Source: Flavobacterium album (GTDB lineage Bacteria > Bacteroidota > Bacteroidia > Flavobacteriales > Flavobacteriaceae). Taken from it: a stretch of DNA of 64,000 bases. The stretch spans positions 3,268,001 to 3,332,000 of the forward strand of contig NZ_CP029186.1 of assembly GCF_003096035.1 (NCBI RefSeq), read 5' to 3'. The notes beneath the pieces are model-generated. The model saw nothing but the letters and a program-made list of their open reading frames with translations. It did no database searches and had not been told where the DNA came from. The translations under genes and the position numbers were made by a program. Shown piece by piece: positions 37,184 through 46,579 of the stretch (within the stretch, counting starts at the first letter, position 1; the number at the start of each line of letters is the position of its first letter).

Positions 37184-38578
37184 TTATTGCCCAATAAGGT
37201 AGTTAAGGCTGTTTTGGGTAAGTGTCTGTATATTTGTAATAAAGGAATTCGGCTGACTTGGGTTACCGTTAGCATCGGGCTCATTATACCAGTCATAAGC
37301 CCCCATAGATATTATTACAACATTAGCATTGCCGTTGTTGCCCCATTCCGCAACTGTAACGCGGCCGTTAAGGGCATCGTCCCAGGACTCGCTGGCCAGG
37401 TTAATGCCGCCGGTCTGGCTTCTCCAGCCTGCGCCGTTATTGTAGCCGCCCCATTCCGGTAAAAACCACCATGCGGTATGGTTTAGCCTGTAGGTCCCGC
37501 CCTGCAGCAAATTTGCTTTTCCTGACTGGAAAGTTTGCAGCCCCTGGAATATAGGGTGCTCTTCATGCCCCACAAAAGACATCCCCCAGGAGTTACTGTC
37601 TACGCCTCCGGCAGGCAAAAAATCGCCAAACACATTGTTGGGCCCTTTACCCGCAGGTACTACACCCAGTGCATCTACATACTGGCTGGCAAATGTGGTA
37701 AGCAGCAGGTTGCCGCCGTTGGCCCTGTAGTTTTGAAGCGCTGTGGTAACCGCAGGGTTATACGCTATTGAAGGTAACGTCTGAGCCGAATCATAGTGCC
37801 ACCAGATAACATCGATATCGCTGATGCTTGTGCCTGAATTGATCTGTGTAAACGAAAGGTACTGCGCGCCACTGTAATTTGCAAAAAGCCAGTCGCAGGC
37901 AGTTTTTTCATCCATATTGGTAATAGCTTCGCGGGTAGCTGCTGTACCCAGGAAAGCGACAGTAATTCCTTCTACTGGAACACCTACGTTAGCCGTATAG
38001 GTCACCACTGTGCTTCCGGATGTTACGGTAAATACCACCGGATTCGTAAAATCTATCGTGCTGCCCGAAGCCGGCGAGATACTCACCCCTTCGTTAAGTT
38101 CTATTACGGGCTGTAATGCCGTAAGATCTGTACCGGCCGGAAGCGTAAGGTTTATGGTGTGTGCGGTGTTATTAATAACCGCTGCCAAATTATTTATTTT
38201 AAAGCTGACTATAGGGGGCGATACTATTACATTTACCTTATAGTCCTTAAACAAGTTCCCGTTTACAACGCGGAATGCTACCGGCTGGCTAAAATTCATG
38301 GCCTGGCTAAAGTCAACATTTAGTTCAGCGCCCTCAGGTAGTACTACGTCCGCAACTTCAGCGTTTACAGTACTGCCAAAAGGCAACGTAACGGTTATGG
38401 TTCCTGCATTATTATCAATAACACCTTCCGTGCCGTTTATGCTGAACGATTCAACGCTTACGGCAACGTTATTTTCAAAGCCTGTTTTATCAAAACTGTC
38501 TTCGCACGAAAACAGTACAGCTATAAGCGCCAGTAGCAGACCCGCTTTATGAATGCTTTTTTTAAATACTTTTTTCAT
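37184..38578 (-). CDS. DUF4960-type surface lipoprotein, fructan-binding candidate
   Basis: This 464-residue lipoprotein has a signal ending at LFSCEDS. Two tandem beta-sandwich modules of about 90 residues follow (VESFSINGTEGVI... and VSFKINNLAAVI..., both DUF5018-like). A C-terminal DUF4960-type domain has GLLLTTFASQYV-like strands and HEEHPIFQGL. Proteins in this position of fructan loci bind levan at the cell surface and hand it to SusC/D. It starts 22 bp after the SusD stop and ends 13 bp before the GH32 start. Binding function is inferred from the locus. Confidence 0.8.
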   Translation of the reverse strand: MKKVFKKSIHKAGLLLALIAVLFSCEDSFDKTGFENNVAVSVESFSINGTEGVIDNNAGTITVTLPFGSTVNAEVADVVLPEGAELNVDFSQAMNFSQPVAFRVVNGNLFKDYKVNVIVSPPIVSFKINNLAAVINNTAHTINLTLPAGTDLTALQPVIELNEGVSISPASGSTIDFTNPVVFTVTSGSTVVTYTANVGVPVEGITVAFLGTAATREAITNMDEKTACDWLFANYSGAQYLSFTQINSGTSISDIDVIWWHYDSAQTLPSIAYNPAVTTALQNYRANGGNLLLTTFASQYVDALGVVPAGKGPNNVFGDFLPAGGVDSNSWGMSFVGHEEHPIFQGLQTFQSGKANLLQGGTYRLNHTAWWFLPEWGGYNNGAGWRSQTGGINLASESWDDALNGRVTVAEWGNNGNANVVIISMGAYDWYNEPDANGNPSQPNSFITNIQTLTQNSLNYLIGQ

Positions 38579-38599
38579 AATATTTCAATTTAGTATCGA

Positions 38600-40294
38600 T
38601 TAATAACCCGGGTTTTGGTGGTATACGCCCTGGCTGAAATTTATCTGTGCCAACGGTATCGGGCAGTATTCTTCCTTGTTTTTATCAAAATACGCATCGT
38701 TATAATAGGCACGTTTGGTTTTTTCTTCAGCATAGTAGGCATTCATAACCTCATCGGTAACACCCCAACGCACGAGGTCAAAAAAGCGGCTGCCTTCCAT
38801 AGCGAGTTCCAGGCGGCGTTCCCAGCGCAGGGCATTGCGGGCATACTCCTGGGTCCAGTTGCAGTTTTGCCCGTTTATATAAGGGCTAATATTTGTATTG
38901 GTAGCGTAGCCCGATATTAGCGCAGTACTGTTCGCTGCACGGTTACGAACCTGGTTTATCAGTGCAAGCGCATCGTTCTGCTGGCCCATTTCTATTAAGG
39001 CTTCGGCACGCATCAGCAGTACATCGGCATAGCGTATCTGGATGCGGTTTTTAGAGTTGCCGTAAAAAGGGTCAATGTTTACCACACAGCCACAGTTGGG
39101 CGATACGTTTTCTTTAAGTGACGCATAGTAACCATAGGTACTCGGGCTCCTTACCCAGGCCATCACATAAGTATAATCAGGGTCATATTTCCATGGCAGT
39201 CCCGGTATGGCTACCGTATGGTAAAGGCGTGGGTCTACCGAGTAGCTGCTAAGCTGGTTATAATCGAGGTCATCATCATTAAAGGTATTAAACAATGGCA
39301 GCCCGTTATTGGTCTTAAAAGCATTGACCAAATTCTGGCTTGGCTTATGGAAGTCGCAGCAGCCAAGGCCCTGTGGCGTGCTCAGCACATCGCCGAAGTT
39401 CAGCCTGCCGTAAAGTGTGCCGTCATCTTTGCTGAATTGTATTGCAAATATACTTTCCGGCCCGTTTTCATAACTGCCCGGAAGAAAGTTATTGGCGAAA
39501 TCAGGCTCCAGGCTCGCCGACCCCATTACCTGTGCAGTAGCGTCCAGCACCTGTTGCAGGTGTTCCTGGCTGATGCCGGTCACATTATAGTTTTCATCCT
39601 GCGTATAGGCCTGGTACAGGCGCGTTTTGGCAAGGTAGGCATATGCTGCTTTTTTGCTGGCGCGGCCCACCTGTGCCTGCGCATCCGGCAGGACAGCGGC
39701 GGCGGCTTCAAAATCAGAAGCTATTTTTTCCCAAAGTTCCTCATTGGTAAGCTGGGTATTGCTTATCTGCGGATATTCTTCCACAGGGATATCTTCGGTT
39801 ACATAAGGTACGTTGCGGTACAATATTTTTAGCATGAAGTAAAAATGCCCGCGGATAAATTTCATTTCTCCTATCCGTGCCTCTTTTTGCGGATACTCAG
39901 CCGCATCAAGCATCTCCAGTGCGTGCAGTGCCTTATTACAGCGCGATATTCCTACGTAGTTCAGGTACCACAGGTTGTCCAATTCGGCAAAATCTGACCG
40001 GATATTGTTTGAAACCTCAAAAAAGTGGAAATCCTGGATGTCGTTCGTTCCGCTGCCGCCTTTATAGGCATCATCGCTGCGCACATTGCCATACGGCCAA
40101 AGGCTAAAAGGGGTATCATAGTGGTCGTTGCCCAGTGCAGCATAGGCCGCATTAACAAAGCCGTCTACATTTTCGGCGGTTACTACTTCACCTTCGCTAA
40201 GCACCCCGCGCGGGTTATTATCTAAAAAATCAGAGCAGGCAGTAATGTTAAGCATCAGTGCCAACGCGCCCACAGTATATATTATCTTTTTCAT
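38600..40294 (-). CDS. SusD/RagB-family glycan-binding lipoprotein
   Basis: This 564-residue protein has a lipoprotein signal ending at ITACSDFL and the SusD hallmarks: TPR-like helices, an NPRG start, the conserved KFIRGHFYFMLKILY helix, and the C-terminal NALRWERRLELAMEGSRFFDLVRWG. It caps the SusC transporter and binds the oligosaccharide before uptake. It follows the SusC gene by 17 bp. With levan-type GH32 enzymes on both sides, its ligand should be a fructan. Confidence 0.96.
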   Translation of the reverse strand: MKKIIYTVGALALMLNITACSDFLDNNPRGVLSEGEVVTAENVDGFVNAAYAALGNDHYDTPFSLWPYGNVRSDDAYKGGSGTNDIQDFHFFEVSNNIRSDFAELDNLWYLNYVGISRCNKALHALEMLDAAEYPQKEARIGEMKFIRGHFYFMLKILYRNVPYVTEDIPVEEYPQISNTQLTNEELWEKIASDFEAAAAVLPDAQAQVGRASKKAAYAYLAKTRLYQAYTQDENYNVTGISQEHLQQVLDATAQVMGSASLEPDFANNFLPGSYENGPESIFAIQFSKDDGTLYGRLNFGDVLSTPQGLGCCDFHKPSQNLVNAFKTNNGLPLFNTFNDDDLDYNQLSSYSVDPRLYHTVAIPGLPWKYDPDYTYVMAWVRSPSTYGYYASLKENVSPNCGCVVNIDPFYGNSKNRIQIRYADVLLMRAEALIEMGQQNDALALINQVRNRAANSTALISGYATNTNISPYINGQNCNWTQEYARNALRWERRLELAMEGSRFFDLVRWGVTDEVMNAYYAEEKTKRAYYNDAYFDKNKEEYCPIPLAQINFSQGVYHQNPGY

Positions 40295-40311
40295 CTTAAT
40301 TCCTTATTTGA

Positions 40312-43300
40312 TTATAATGATACATTAACGCCTACCGTGAAGGTTACCGGCAGCGGATAACCGAAGGCCGGGCTTTCGGGGTCTACGCCCGTAAATTTTT
40401 TGCTGTCAATGATAAGCAGGTTTTGTCCGCTTACATAGATCCTGAAATTGTCCATATTATACTTTTCGCTAAGCGATTTTGGCAAAGTATAGCCCAACTG
40501 CAATACGCGAAGCTTCAGGTAGTTGCCTTTCTCTACATAGTATGTACTGAAACGGCTCTCGGCATTGCGGTCCACTGTGGTAAGTGCGGGAATGTTAGAG
40601 TTAGGGTTGTCTACACTCCACGCGTTGAGCAGGCGTGTACCTTTGTTAGAGCCTACATCGTCCACGCTCCAAAAATCAGTCTGGTATTTGGTACTGTTAA
40701 TAACATCTACGTTGCCAATGCCATCCCAAAAAGTGGTAAAGTCAAAGTTCTTGTAGCTCAGCGCGATGTTGATACCATATTGGAAGCCCGGGTTGGGGTT
40801 GCCTATCCATGTGCGGTCGCTATTATTAATAGTGCCATCGCCATTAAGGTCTTTATAGCGTATGCGGCCCAGGCCTTTGCCCGGCTGGTCGGCCGAATTA
40901 TCAACCTCTTCCTGGCTACGGAAAAGCCCATCGGCTACATAACCGTACATAGAGTTTATCGGCCTGCCTAAAATATTGTCGTCAAGGCCGTTGCCGCCAT
41001 AGCTGTTTTGTACAGCTCTCGGCAGTTTGGTTATCTTGTTCTTATTGGCTGAAATGTTTGCCGACACTTCATACTTAAAGCCACCGGCGGTTTCATCATG
41101 GTACGTAAGGGCCGCTTCCCAGCCTCTGTTTTCCATACTTGCGCCGTTTACCCACTGGTTACCGCCCTCGCCTATTGCACCAAGGTAAGGAGGCTGTACC
41201 AATATATCTTCTGTTTTCTTTATATAATAGTCGGCCGAACCGCTAAGCTTCTGGTCGAAGAAACCAAAATCAAGACCTATATCGGTTTGCGTGGTAGTTT
41301 CCCACTTCAGGTTGTCGTTGCCTGTTTGTGTGGCGATAAACCCCGAAGGCAGCAGGCCGTTGTTGTTGCCGTTTATATCGTAGGCCGTGCCGTAGGAGGT
41401 TGCCCAGGTAGGGCTGCCACCGGCATAATTGGCCAGGAACAGCGAATATACTGCCGTGTTGCTTATCTCCTGGTTGCCCGTTTGTCCCCAGCTGGCGCGC
41501 AGTTTCAGGTCAGAGATAACAGAGTTTTCCTTGTCTTTGATAAAACTTTCCTGGCTGATGCGCCATCCGGCAGATACTGCAGGGAACGTACCGAACTGGT
41601 TGTTTTTCCCAAAGCGTGACGATCCGTCGCGGCGGATGGTGCCCGAAACAAGATAGCGTCCGTCATAATCATATTCGGCTTTGCCAAAATAAGACAGAAG
41701 CTTATACTGTGTCGAAGTACCACTGGTAAACGATTCGCCTGTACCGGCATCAGGATACATATAATCGGGCGTTTCTACTATAAAGTCATTTTTACGCAGT
41801 GTCGTATTGTCAAAAACATCCTGGTACATTTCGGTACCCGCAAGCAGGTTAACGTGGCTTTTACCCAGGTCAAAGTTGTACAGTGCGGTGTTCGTCCACG
41901 TCCATTTGTCGCTTACGCTCTGGTCTATCGTCACCGATGTCTGGTCGTTATGGAGATACCCGGAGGTATAGCTCCTTTGAAGCGAACGCTTATTATAATA
42001 GCCGTAATCTATACCGAAACTGGTTTTTACATGCAGGTTCTTTATTATTTCAAGATCTGCGTAAGCATTACCGAAAAGACGCAGGTATTTGTAGCCGTTG
42101 TCCTTATTATACTCCAGCAGGCGCACCGGGTTTTGCCTGTCGTTCATGCCGCCTACCGGGCCACCCCATCCGCTACCATCTGTGGTATGTACCGGTATGA
42201 TTGGCAGCGCACGCAATGCAGGGTCGAGCACTCCCGGATCGGTAACTTCGTTAGTGCGGGCAAATGTAAAGTTCTCGCCCACTGTAAGCTTTCCGTCAAA
42301 ATATTTGTACGAGCTGTTCATGCGTGCGGTAACACGCTTAAATTCGGTGGTTTTTACAATACCGTCATTATTATAATAGCTAAGCGAGAACAGGTAGCTG
42401 CCTTTATCAGTTCCGTTAGATACCGAAAAATCATAATTCTGGGCTACACCCGTACGTGCTATCTCGTCATACCAGTCGGTATTGGCCGATTTTAGGGTAT
42501 GCGCCGCGTCCAGGTATTCCGGCACCAAAACCTTATTTAGCGTAGGCCTGCCGTTTGCCGCGCTCCAGTCAAACTGATAACTCAGGTTATTGTTATTGGG
42601 ATCTATCCCGTCATTCACATTAGCCTGCCACAACGCCTGTCCATACTGTTCGGCATTTAAGACTTTCAGCCTGCGGGCATAGCCTGAGAATGCGGTATAA
42701 TGGTCGAAGGTGATACGCATACGGCCGTTCTTCCCTTTTTTGGTGGTTATGATGATAACCCCATTGGAGGAGCGCGAGCCGTAAATACTGGCTGAAGCAG
42801 CATCTTTAAGTACCTGTATGGTTTCAATATCATTAGGGTTCAGCTCGTGCATGCCCGATTTTGTAGGCACCCCGTCTATAACCAATAGCGGTGCGGTATT
42901 GTTAAGCGTACCCACCCCGCGGATCACGATCCCTGTGTTAGAGCCTGACGGCGAACCATCGGTAGTTACACGTACTCCGGGTATACGGCCCTGCAGCGAC
43001 TGTAGCGCATTAGGCTGTTTCTGCTTGTTGGCTTCTTCCATATCCACCACTGCAACGGCGCCGGTAATGTCGGCTTTCTTTTGCGATGAGTAGCCGGTAA
43101 CCACTACGGCATCCAGTTCTTTGTTGTCAGGAACTAATATAATATTCACTGTTTCCTGCGCTGCAATCGTTTGCGGCTTAAAGCCAATATAGCTTACCAC
43201 AAGGTTTGCACCGGGAGTAATATTGGTAAGCAAAAAGTTACCATAAAGGTCGGTTGAAGCACTAATACTAGTACCCTCTACCAGTACCGAGGCCCCCGGG

Positions 43301-43413
43301 AGCGGCATATTGTCTTCTGCAGACACTACCGTTCCCTTTACCCCTATTCCCTGCGCGGTAGCAGCCAGAACCGGAAACAGGAGGCATAAAAAGAGAATAA
43401 TTTTACATTTCAT
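40312..43413 (-). CDS. SusC/RagA-family TonB-dependent outer-membrane transporter
   Basis: This 1033-residue protein has a signal peptide (MKCKIILFLCLLFPVLAATA), a CarboxypepD-regulatory-like N-terminal domain (VKGTVVSAEDNMPLPGASV), a TonB box and plug (DAVVVTGYSSQKKADITGAV), and a 22-strand barrel ending with an aromatic C-terminus. It imports fructo-oligosaccharides using TonB energy and forms a complex with the SusD partner encoded next. No N-terminal anti-sigma-interaction domain is visible, as expected when an HTCS does the regulation. Length is normal. Confidence 0.96.
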   Translation of the reverse strand: MKCKIILFLCLLFPVLAATAQGIGVKGTVVSAEDNMPLPGASVLVEGTSISASTDLYGNFLLTNITPGANLVVSYIGFKPQTIAAQETVNIILVPDNKELDAVVVTGYSSQKKADITGAVAVVDMEEANKQKQPNALQSLQGRIPGVRVTTDGSPSGSNTGIVIRGVGTLNNTAPLLVIDGVPTKSGMHELNPNDIETIQVLKDAASASIYGSRSSNGVIIITTKKGKNGRMRITFDHYTAFSGYARRLKVLNAEQYGQALWQANVNDGIDPNNNNLSYQFDWSAANGRPTLNKVLVPEYLDAAHTLKSANTDWYDEIARTGVAQNYDFSVSNGTDKGSYLFSLSYYNNDGIVKTTEFKRVTARMNSSYKYFDGKLTVGENFTFARTNEVTDPGVLDPALRALPIIPVHTTDGSGWGGPVGGMNDRQNPVRLLEYNKDNGYKYLRLFGNAYADLEIIKNLHVKTSFGIDYGYYNKRSLQRSYTSGYLHNDQTSVTIDQSVSDKWTWTNTALYNFDLGKSHVNLLAGTEMYQDVFDNTTLRKNDFIVETPDYMYPDAGTGESFTSGTSTQYKLLSYFGKAEYDYDGRYLVSGTIRRDGSSRFGKNNQFGTFPAVSAGWRISQESFIKDKENSVISDLKLRASWGQTGNQEISNTAVYSLFLANYAGGSPTWATSYGTAYDINGNNNGLLPSGFIATQTGNDNLKWETTTQTDIGLDFGFFDQKLSGSADYYIKKTEDILVQPPYLGAIGEGGNQWVNGASMENRGWEAALTYHDETAGGFKYEVSANISANKNKITKLPRAVQNSYGGNGLDDNILGRPINSMYGYVADGLFRSQEEVDNSADQPGKGLGRIRYKDLNGDGTINNSDRTWIGNPNPGFQYGINIALSYKNFDFTTFWDGIGNVDVINSTKYQTDFWSVDDVGSNKGTRLLNAWSVDNPNSNIPALTTVDRNAESRFSTYYVEKGNYLKLRVLQLGYTLPKSLSEKYNMDNFRIYVSGQNLLIIDSKKFTGVDPESPAFGYPLPVTFTVGVNVSL

Positions 43414-43450
43414 AATTAATCTTTTGCTTGGTTATGGTTTATCGTGTTTA

Positions 43451-45025
43451 TTAAAATTTCAACTGGTTAATAGTAAGATCGTTAATTTCAAATACAGATG
43501 ATGCCGCTGCCGAAAATGTGCTGAAAGGCTCGCTGGCAAAAAATATTTCTGTCATTACCGTTTCGCCGTCGTTGTAAAAAATTTCGATGCTTGTTTTATC
43601 CATCAGGATGCGGAATGTACCTGCCTTCTGTAATCCGCTCAATGCTGCCTTAGACGGCGTTCCCGTAAACTTTTGGAATTCGGCTATGCTGCCTGATCTC
43701 TGACGGTCTATGAAAAGGTTATGCGCTTTGTTATCTATACCAAAGCTCAGGGTTTCGCCGGCGTCATTACTAAATGTAAAGGTGTATACATCCTGCTTCA
43801 GGTCCTTCACACTGAATGTAATGTCGGCCTTTGTAAGGTCTGTCATACCTTTCTGCGAAAGCACCGCTGTACCTTTCACTACAATCTTTTTCTGTCGGTT
43901 GGCCTTTTCGATATAATTTTTAAGCGCTTCGGCAGGGCTTGTTAAAAGGGCATATTTACCATCCTTTTTAACGAGTTTCAGTTCCCTGGGGATCGTATTG
44001 CTACTGCGCCATCCGTTAGTGGGTACTACCTCTGCATATTCCCAGTTGCTCATCCAGCCTATCATTATCCTTCGGCCATCTTTTACCGGAGCATTGCCCC
44101 AGGTAACGCCCGCATAATTATCCTTGCCATGATCCAGCCATACAGCCTTTTCTTTGGCAACCCTTTCGGCAAAAGCCTTATCGAGGGTAAAGGTTTTACC
44201 ATCAAAATCGCCTACGAAATATTGTGTACCGCTTCCTCCATTTGCACCACCGGGATTAAGGCTTTGTATCAGTACCCATTTTGTTTCGCCTGTACCTTCT
44301 ACTTTCATCGGAAAGAAATCAGGGCATTCCCATACCCCGCCGTGCGCTCCTATATTTTTGCCAAAGTCAGAAAGGTAACTCCAGTATTTCAGGTTTTTGG
44401 AAACGTATAGCTGAGACCTGTCCTGGGCTGCAAGCACCATTATCCATTGGTTGTGTATATTGTCCCAGGTAACTTTAGGGTCCCGGAAATCGCGTATGCC
44501 CGGATTTTTGATCACGGGATTGCCCACATCATATTTTGTCCAGGTATATCCGTTGTCCAGCGAGTAAGCAAGTCCCTGCGACTCTACATCCATTGCACCG
44601 GCTTTCTCCTTAACAGGGTCGTGGTAGGTAAATATTGCCACTACCGGTGCAGTTTTTCCGTTGCCAAAGCCACTGGTATTGTTCACATCGAGTACCGCGC
44701 TGCCCGAAAAAATGTACCCGAACCTGTCAGGATAAAGCGCTATGGGCTGTTCTTCCCATTTTACCAGATCTTTACTGGTAGCATGCCCCCAGTGCATCGG
44801 GCCCCATTTGTTGCCATAAGGCCAATATTGGAAATACAGATTGTAAATGCCATCGGCATAAAAAAGCCCGTTGGGGTCATTCATCCAGTTATTCTTTGGC
44901 GTGAAGTGAAAATTAGGCCTGTACAATTGCTCCCCGGTACTTTTTACATCCTGGGCACTGCACAGCGTAGCCAATAAAAGCAGGGCGCCGCTAAACGCTA
45001 ATGGGAGAAGTTTTTTCAGTATCAT
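43451..45025 (-). CDS. GH32 family fructosidase, periplasmic
   Basis: This 524-residue enzyme has a signal peptide ending near LCSAQ without a lipobox, so it is probably periplasmic. The catalytic motifs are complete: WMNDPNG (nucleophile Asp), FRDPK (transition-state stabiliser) and ECPDFF (acid/base Glu). A C-terminal sandwich closes the protein. It trims imported fructo-oligosaccharides to fructose. The start overlaps the end of the MFS gene by 35 bp, an unusual long overlap; a later start would delete the signal peptide, so the ATG at 45025 is kept. Confidence 0.95.
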   Translation of the reverse strand: MILKKLLPLAFSGALLLLATLCSAQDVKSTGEQLYRPNFHFTPKNNWMNDPNGLFYADGIYNLYFQYWPYGNKWGPMHWGHATSKDLVKWEEQPIALYPDRFGYIFSGSAVLDVNNTSGFGNGKTAPVVAIFTYHDPVKEKAGAMDVESQGLAYSLDNGYTWTKYDVGNPVIKNPGIRDFRDPKVTWDNIHNQWIMVLAAQDRSQLYVSKNLKYWSYLSDFGKNIGAHGGVWECPDFFPMKVEGTGETKWVLIQSLNPGGANGGSGTQYFVGDFDGKTFTLDKAFAERVAKEKAVWLDHGKDNYAGVTWGNAPVKDGRRIMIGWMSNWEYAEVVPTNGWRSSNTIPRELKLVKKDGKYALLTSPAEALKNYIEKANRQKKIVVKGTAVLSQKGMTDLTKADITFSVKDLKQDVYTFTFSNDAGETLSFGIDNKAHNLFIDRQRSGSIAEFQKFTGTPSKAALSGLQKAGTFRILMDKTSIEIFYNDGETVMTEIFFASEPFSTFSAAASSVFEINDLTINQLKF

Positions 45026-46346
45026 TTTGTGGTGTTACATTATTCGTTAGTTCTTCACTTAATTCTTCAAGAGACCTGCCCTTTGTCTCCGGCATTAAAA
45101 AGGCAACAAAAACAAGCTGGAAAACCATCATGATGGTAAATATCAGGAATACGACCTCAGGGCCAATGGTACTGAAAAGTATCGGGATAAGTGACGGGAT
45201 AATGGCTGCCAGTACCCAGTGTACCGAACTTCCAAAGGCCTGGCCCGATGCGCGGATATGGTTTGGGAAGATCTCTGATATAAATACCCAGATAACGGCC
45301 CCCTGCCCTATGGCGTGTGATGCAATAAAGAGGAAAAGAAATGCGGGCACCGATACGCCTCCCCAGTTGAAATAAAATGCAGCGGATACCAGCCCCAATG
45401 AAATGATGTATCCTATAGAGCCTATGTACATAAGTAATTTGCGTCCAAGCTTATCAATAAGGGCTACACCAAGCAGGGTAAACAGTAAATTGGCAACCCC
45501 TATGCCTATACTGCTCAAAAGGGCGGTATTCTCTCCGAGGCCTGCTTCCTGGAATATCCTTGGAGCATAGTATAAAAAAGCGTTGATGCCGGAGAACTGG
45601 TTAAAGAAAGCGATAAGGAAAGCCAGCATCAGTGGAAAACGGTATTTTTTCATAAAGATGTTTTCATGGCTCTTATCCCCGGCCTGCTGGATCTCCAGCA
45701 TCATAGATTCGATATTGGCAGAAGGGTCTACAATAGCAAGTACCTTGCGCGCTTCCTCATTCCTGAACTTCGATAACAACCACCTCGGGCTTTTAGGCAC
45801 GGTAAACATGAGCGATATATAAATAACTGCCGGTACAGCCTGTATGCCCAGCATCCATCGCCATGCATTTTCGCCAACATCTTTAAGAAAATAATTTGAT
45901 ACAAAAGCTACCAGTATACCCAGTACGATATTGAATTGATACAAGGCTACAAGGCGGCCGCGTTTTGCAGCAGGGGCTATCTCAGACACATATGCCGGCG
46001 CAGCGATAGTGGAAGCACCCACGCCAAGGCCCCCTAAGAACCGGAACGCGGCAAACGTGAAAGGATCATTAGCCAGTGCCGAGCCAATGGCTGAAACAAG
46101 AAAGAAAACACCTATCCATAACAAGGTATTTTTACGGCCTATTTTATTTGTAGGGATGCCGCCAAAGATGGCGCCAACCACGGTGCCCCATAGCGCCATG
46201 CCCATAACCACAGAGCCATGAAAGGCATCGGATGAGTGCCAAAGTTGCTGTAGCTGTTTATCGGCGCCCGATATTACTACGGTATCAAAACCAAAAAGAA
46301 AGCCTGCCAGCGCGGCGGTAACAGACCAGATAAGTATTTTATTCAT
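44991..46346 (-). CDS. MFS sugar porter, fructose importer candidate
   Basis: This 451-residue protein has 12 predicted membrane helices and sugar-porter motifs: RxGRK-like loop (NKIGRKNTL), DKLGRKLL and PETKGRSLEE. It should carry fructose from periplasm to cytoplasm, where the fructokinase acts. It is the first operon gene after the regulator, and its 3' end overlaps the GH32 start by 35 bp. The same transporter type occurs at the corresponding position in the Bacteroides fructan locus. Confidence 0.92.
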   Translation of the reverse strand: MNKILIWSVTAALAGFLFGFDTVVISGADKQLQQLWHSSDAFHGSVVMGMALWGTVVGAIFGGIPTNKIGRKNTLLWIGVFFLVSAIGSALANDPFTFAAFRFLGGLGVGASTIAAPAYVSEIAPAAKRGRLVALYQFNIVLGILVAFVSNYFLKDVGENAWRWMLGIQAVPAVIYISLMFTVPKSPRWLLSKFRNEEARKVLAIVDPSANIESMMLEIQQAGDKSHENIFMKKYRFPLMLAFLIAFFNQFSGINAFLYYAPRIFQEAGLGENTALLSSIGIGVANLLFTLLGVALIDKLGRKLLMYIGSIGYIISLGLVSAAFYFNWGGVSVPAFLFLFIASHAIGQGAVIWVFISEIFPNHIRASGQAFGSSVHWVLAAIIPSLIPILFSTIGPEVVFLIFTIMMVFQLVFVAFLMPETKGRSLEELSEELTNNVTPQNDTEKTSPISV

Positions 46347-46579
46347 TGCAGCGATATTAATTGATCTGCTGCTAAATTATCAGGTAACACCTCATTTGTA
46401 ATTTTGAAAATGCTACAATTATGTAACACCCGTGAGACAACATCTGTCAAAACCCAACAAACAACTGTAAATCAACAGTTTAATTTTACGAAAACGATAT
46501 AACTAAACCGTCGGGATACATTTTTTGTTACCTAATGTATATTTTTGATACATGGCATTCCGTATATCCTTGTATCATT
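46347..46579. promoter_or_regulatory. Regulator-to-operon intergenic region
   Basis: These 233 bp separate the sensor gene from the MFS gene, both leftward. The AraC domain of the sensor should bind here to activate the operon. I found no textbook -7 box, only AT-rich sequence with several short palindromic stretches. Confidence 0.4.
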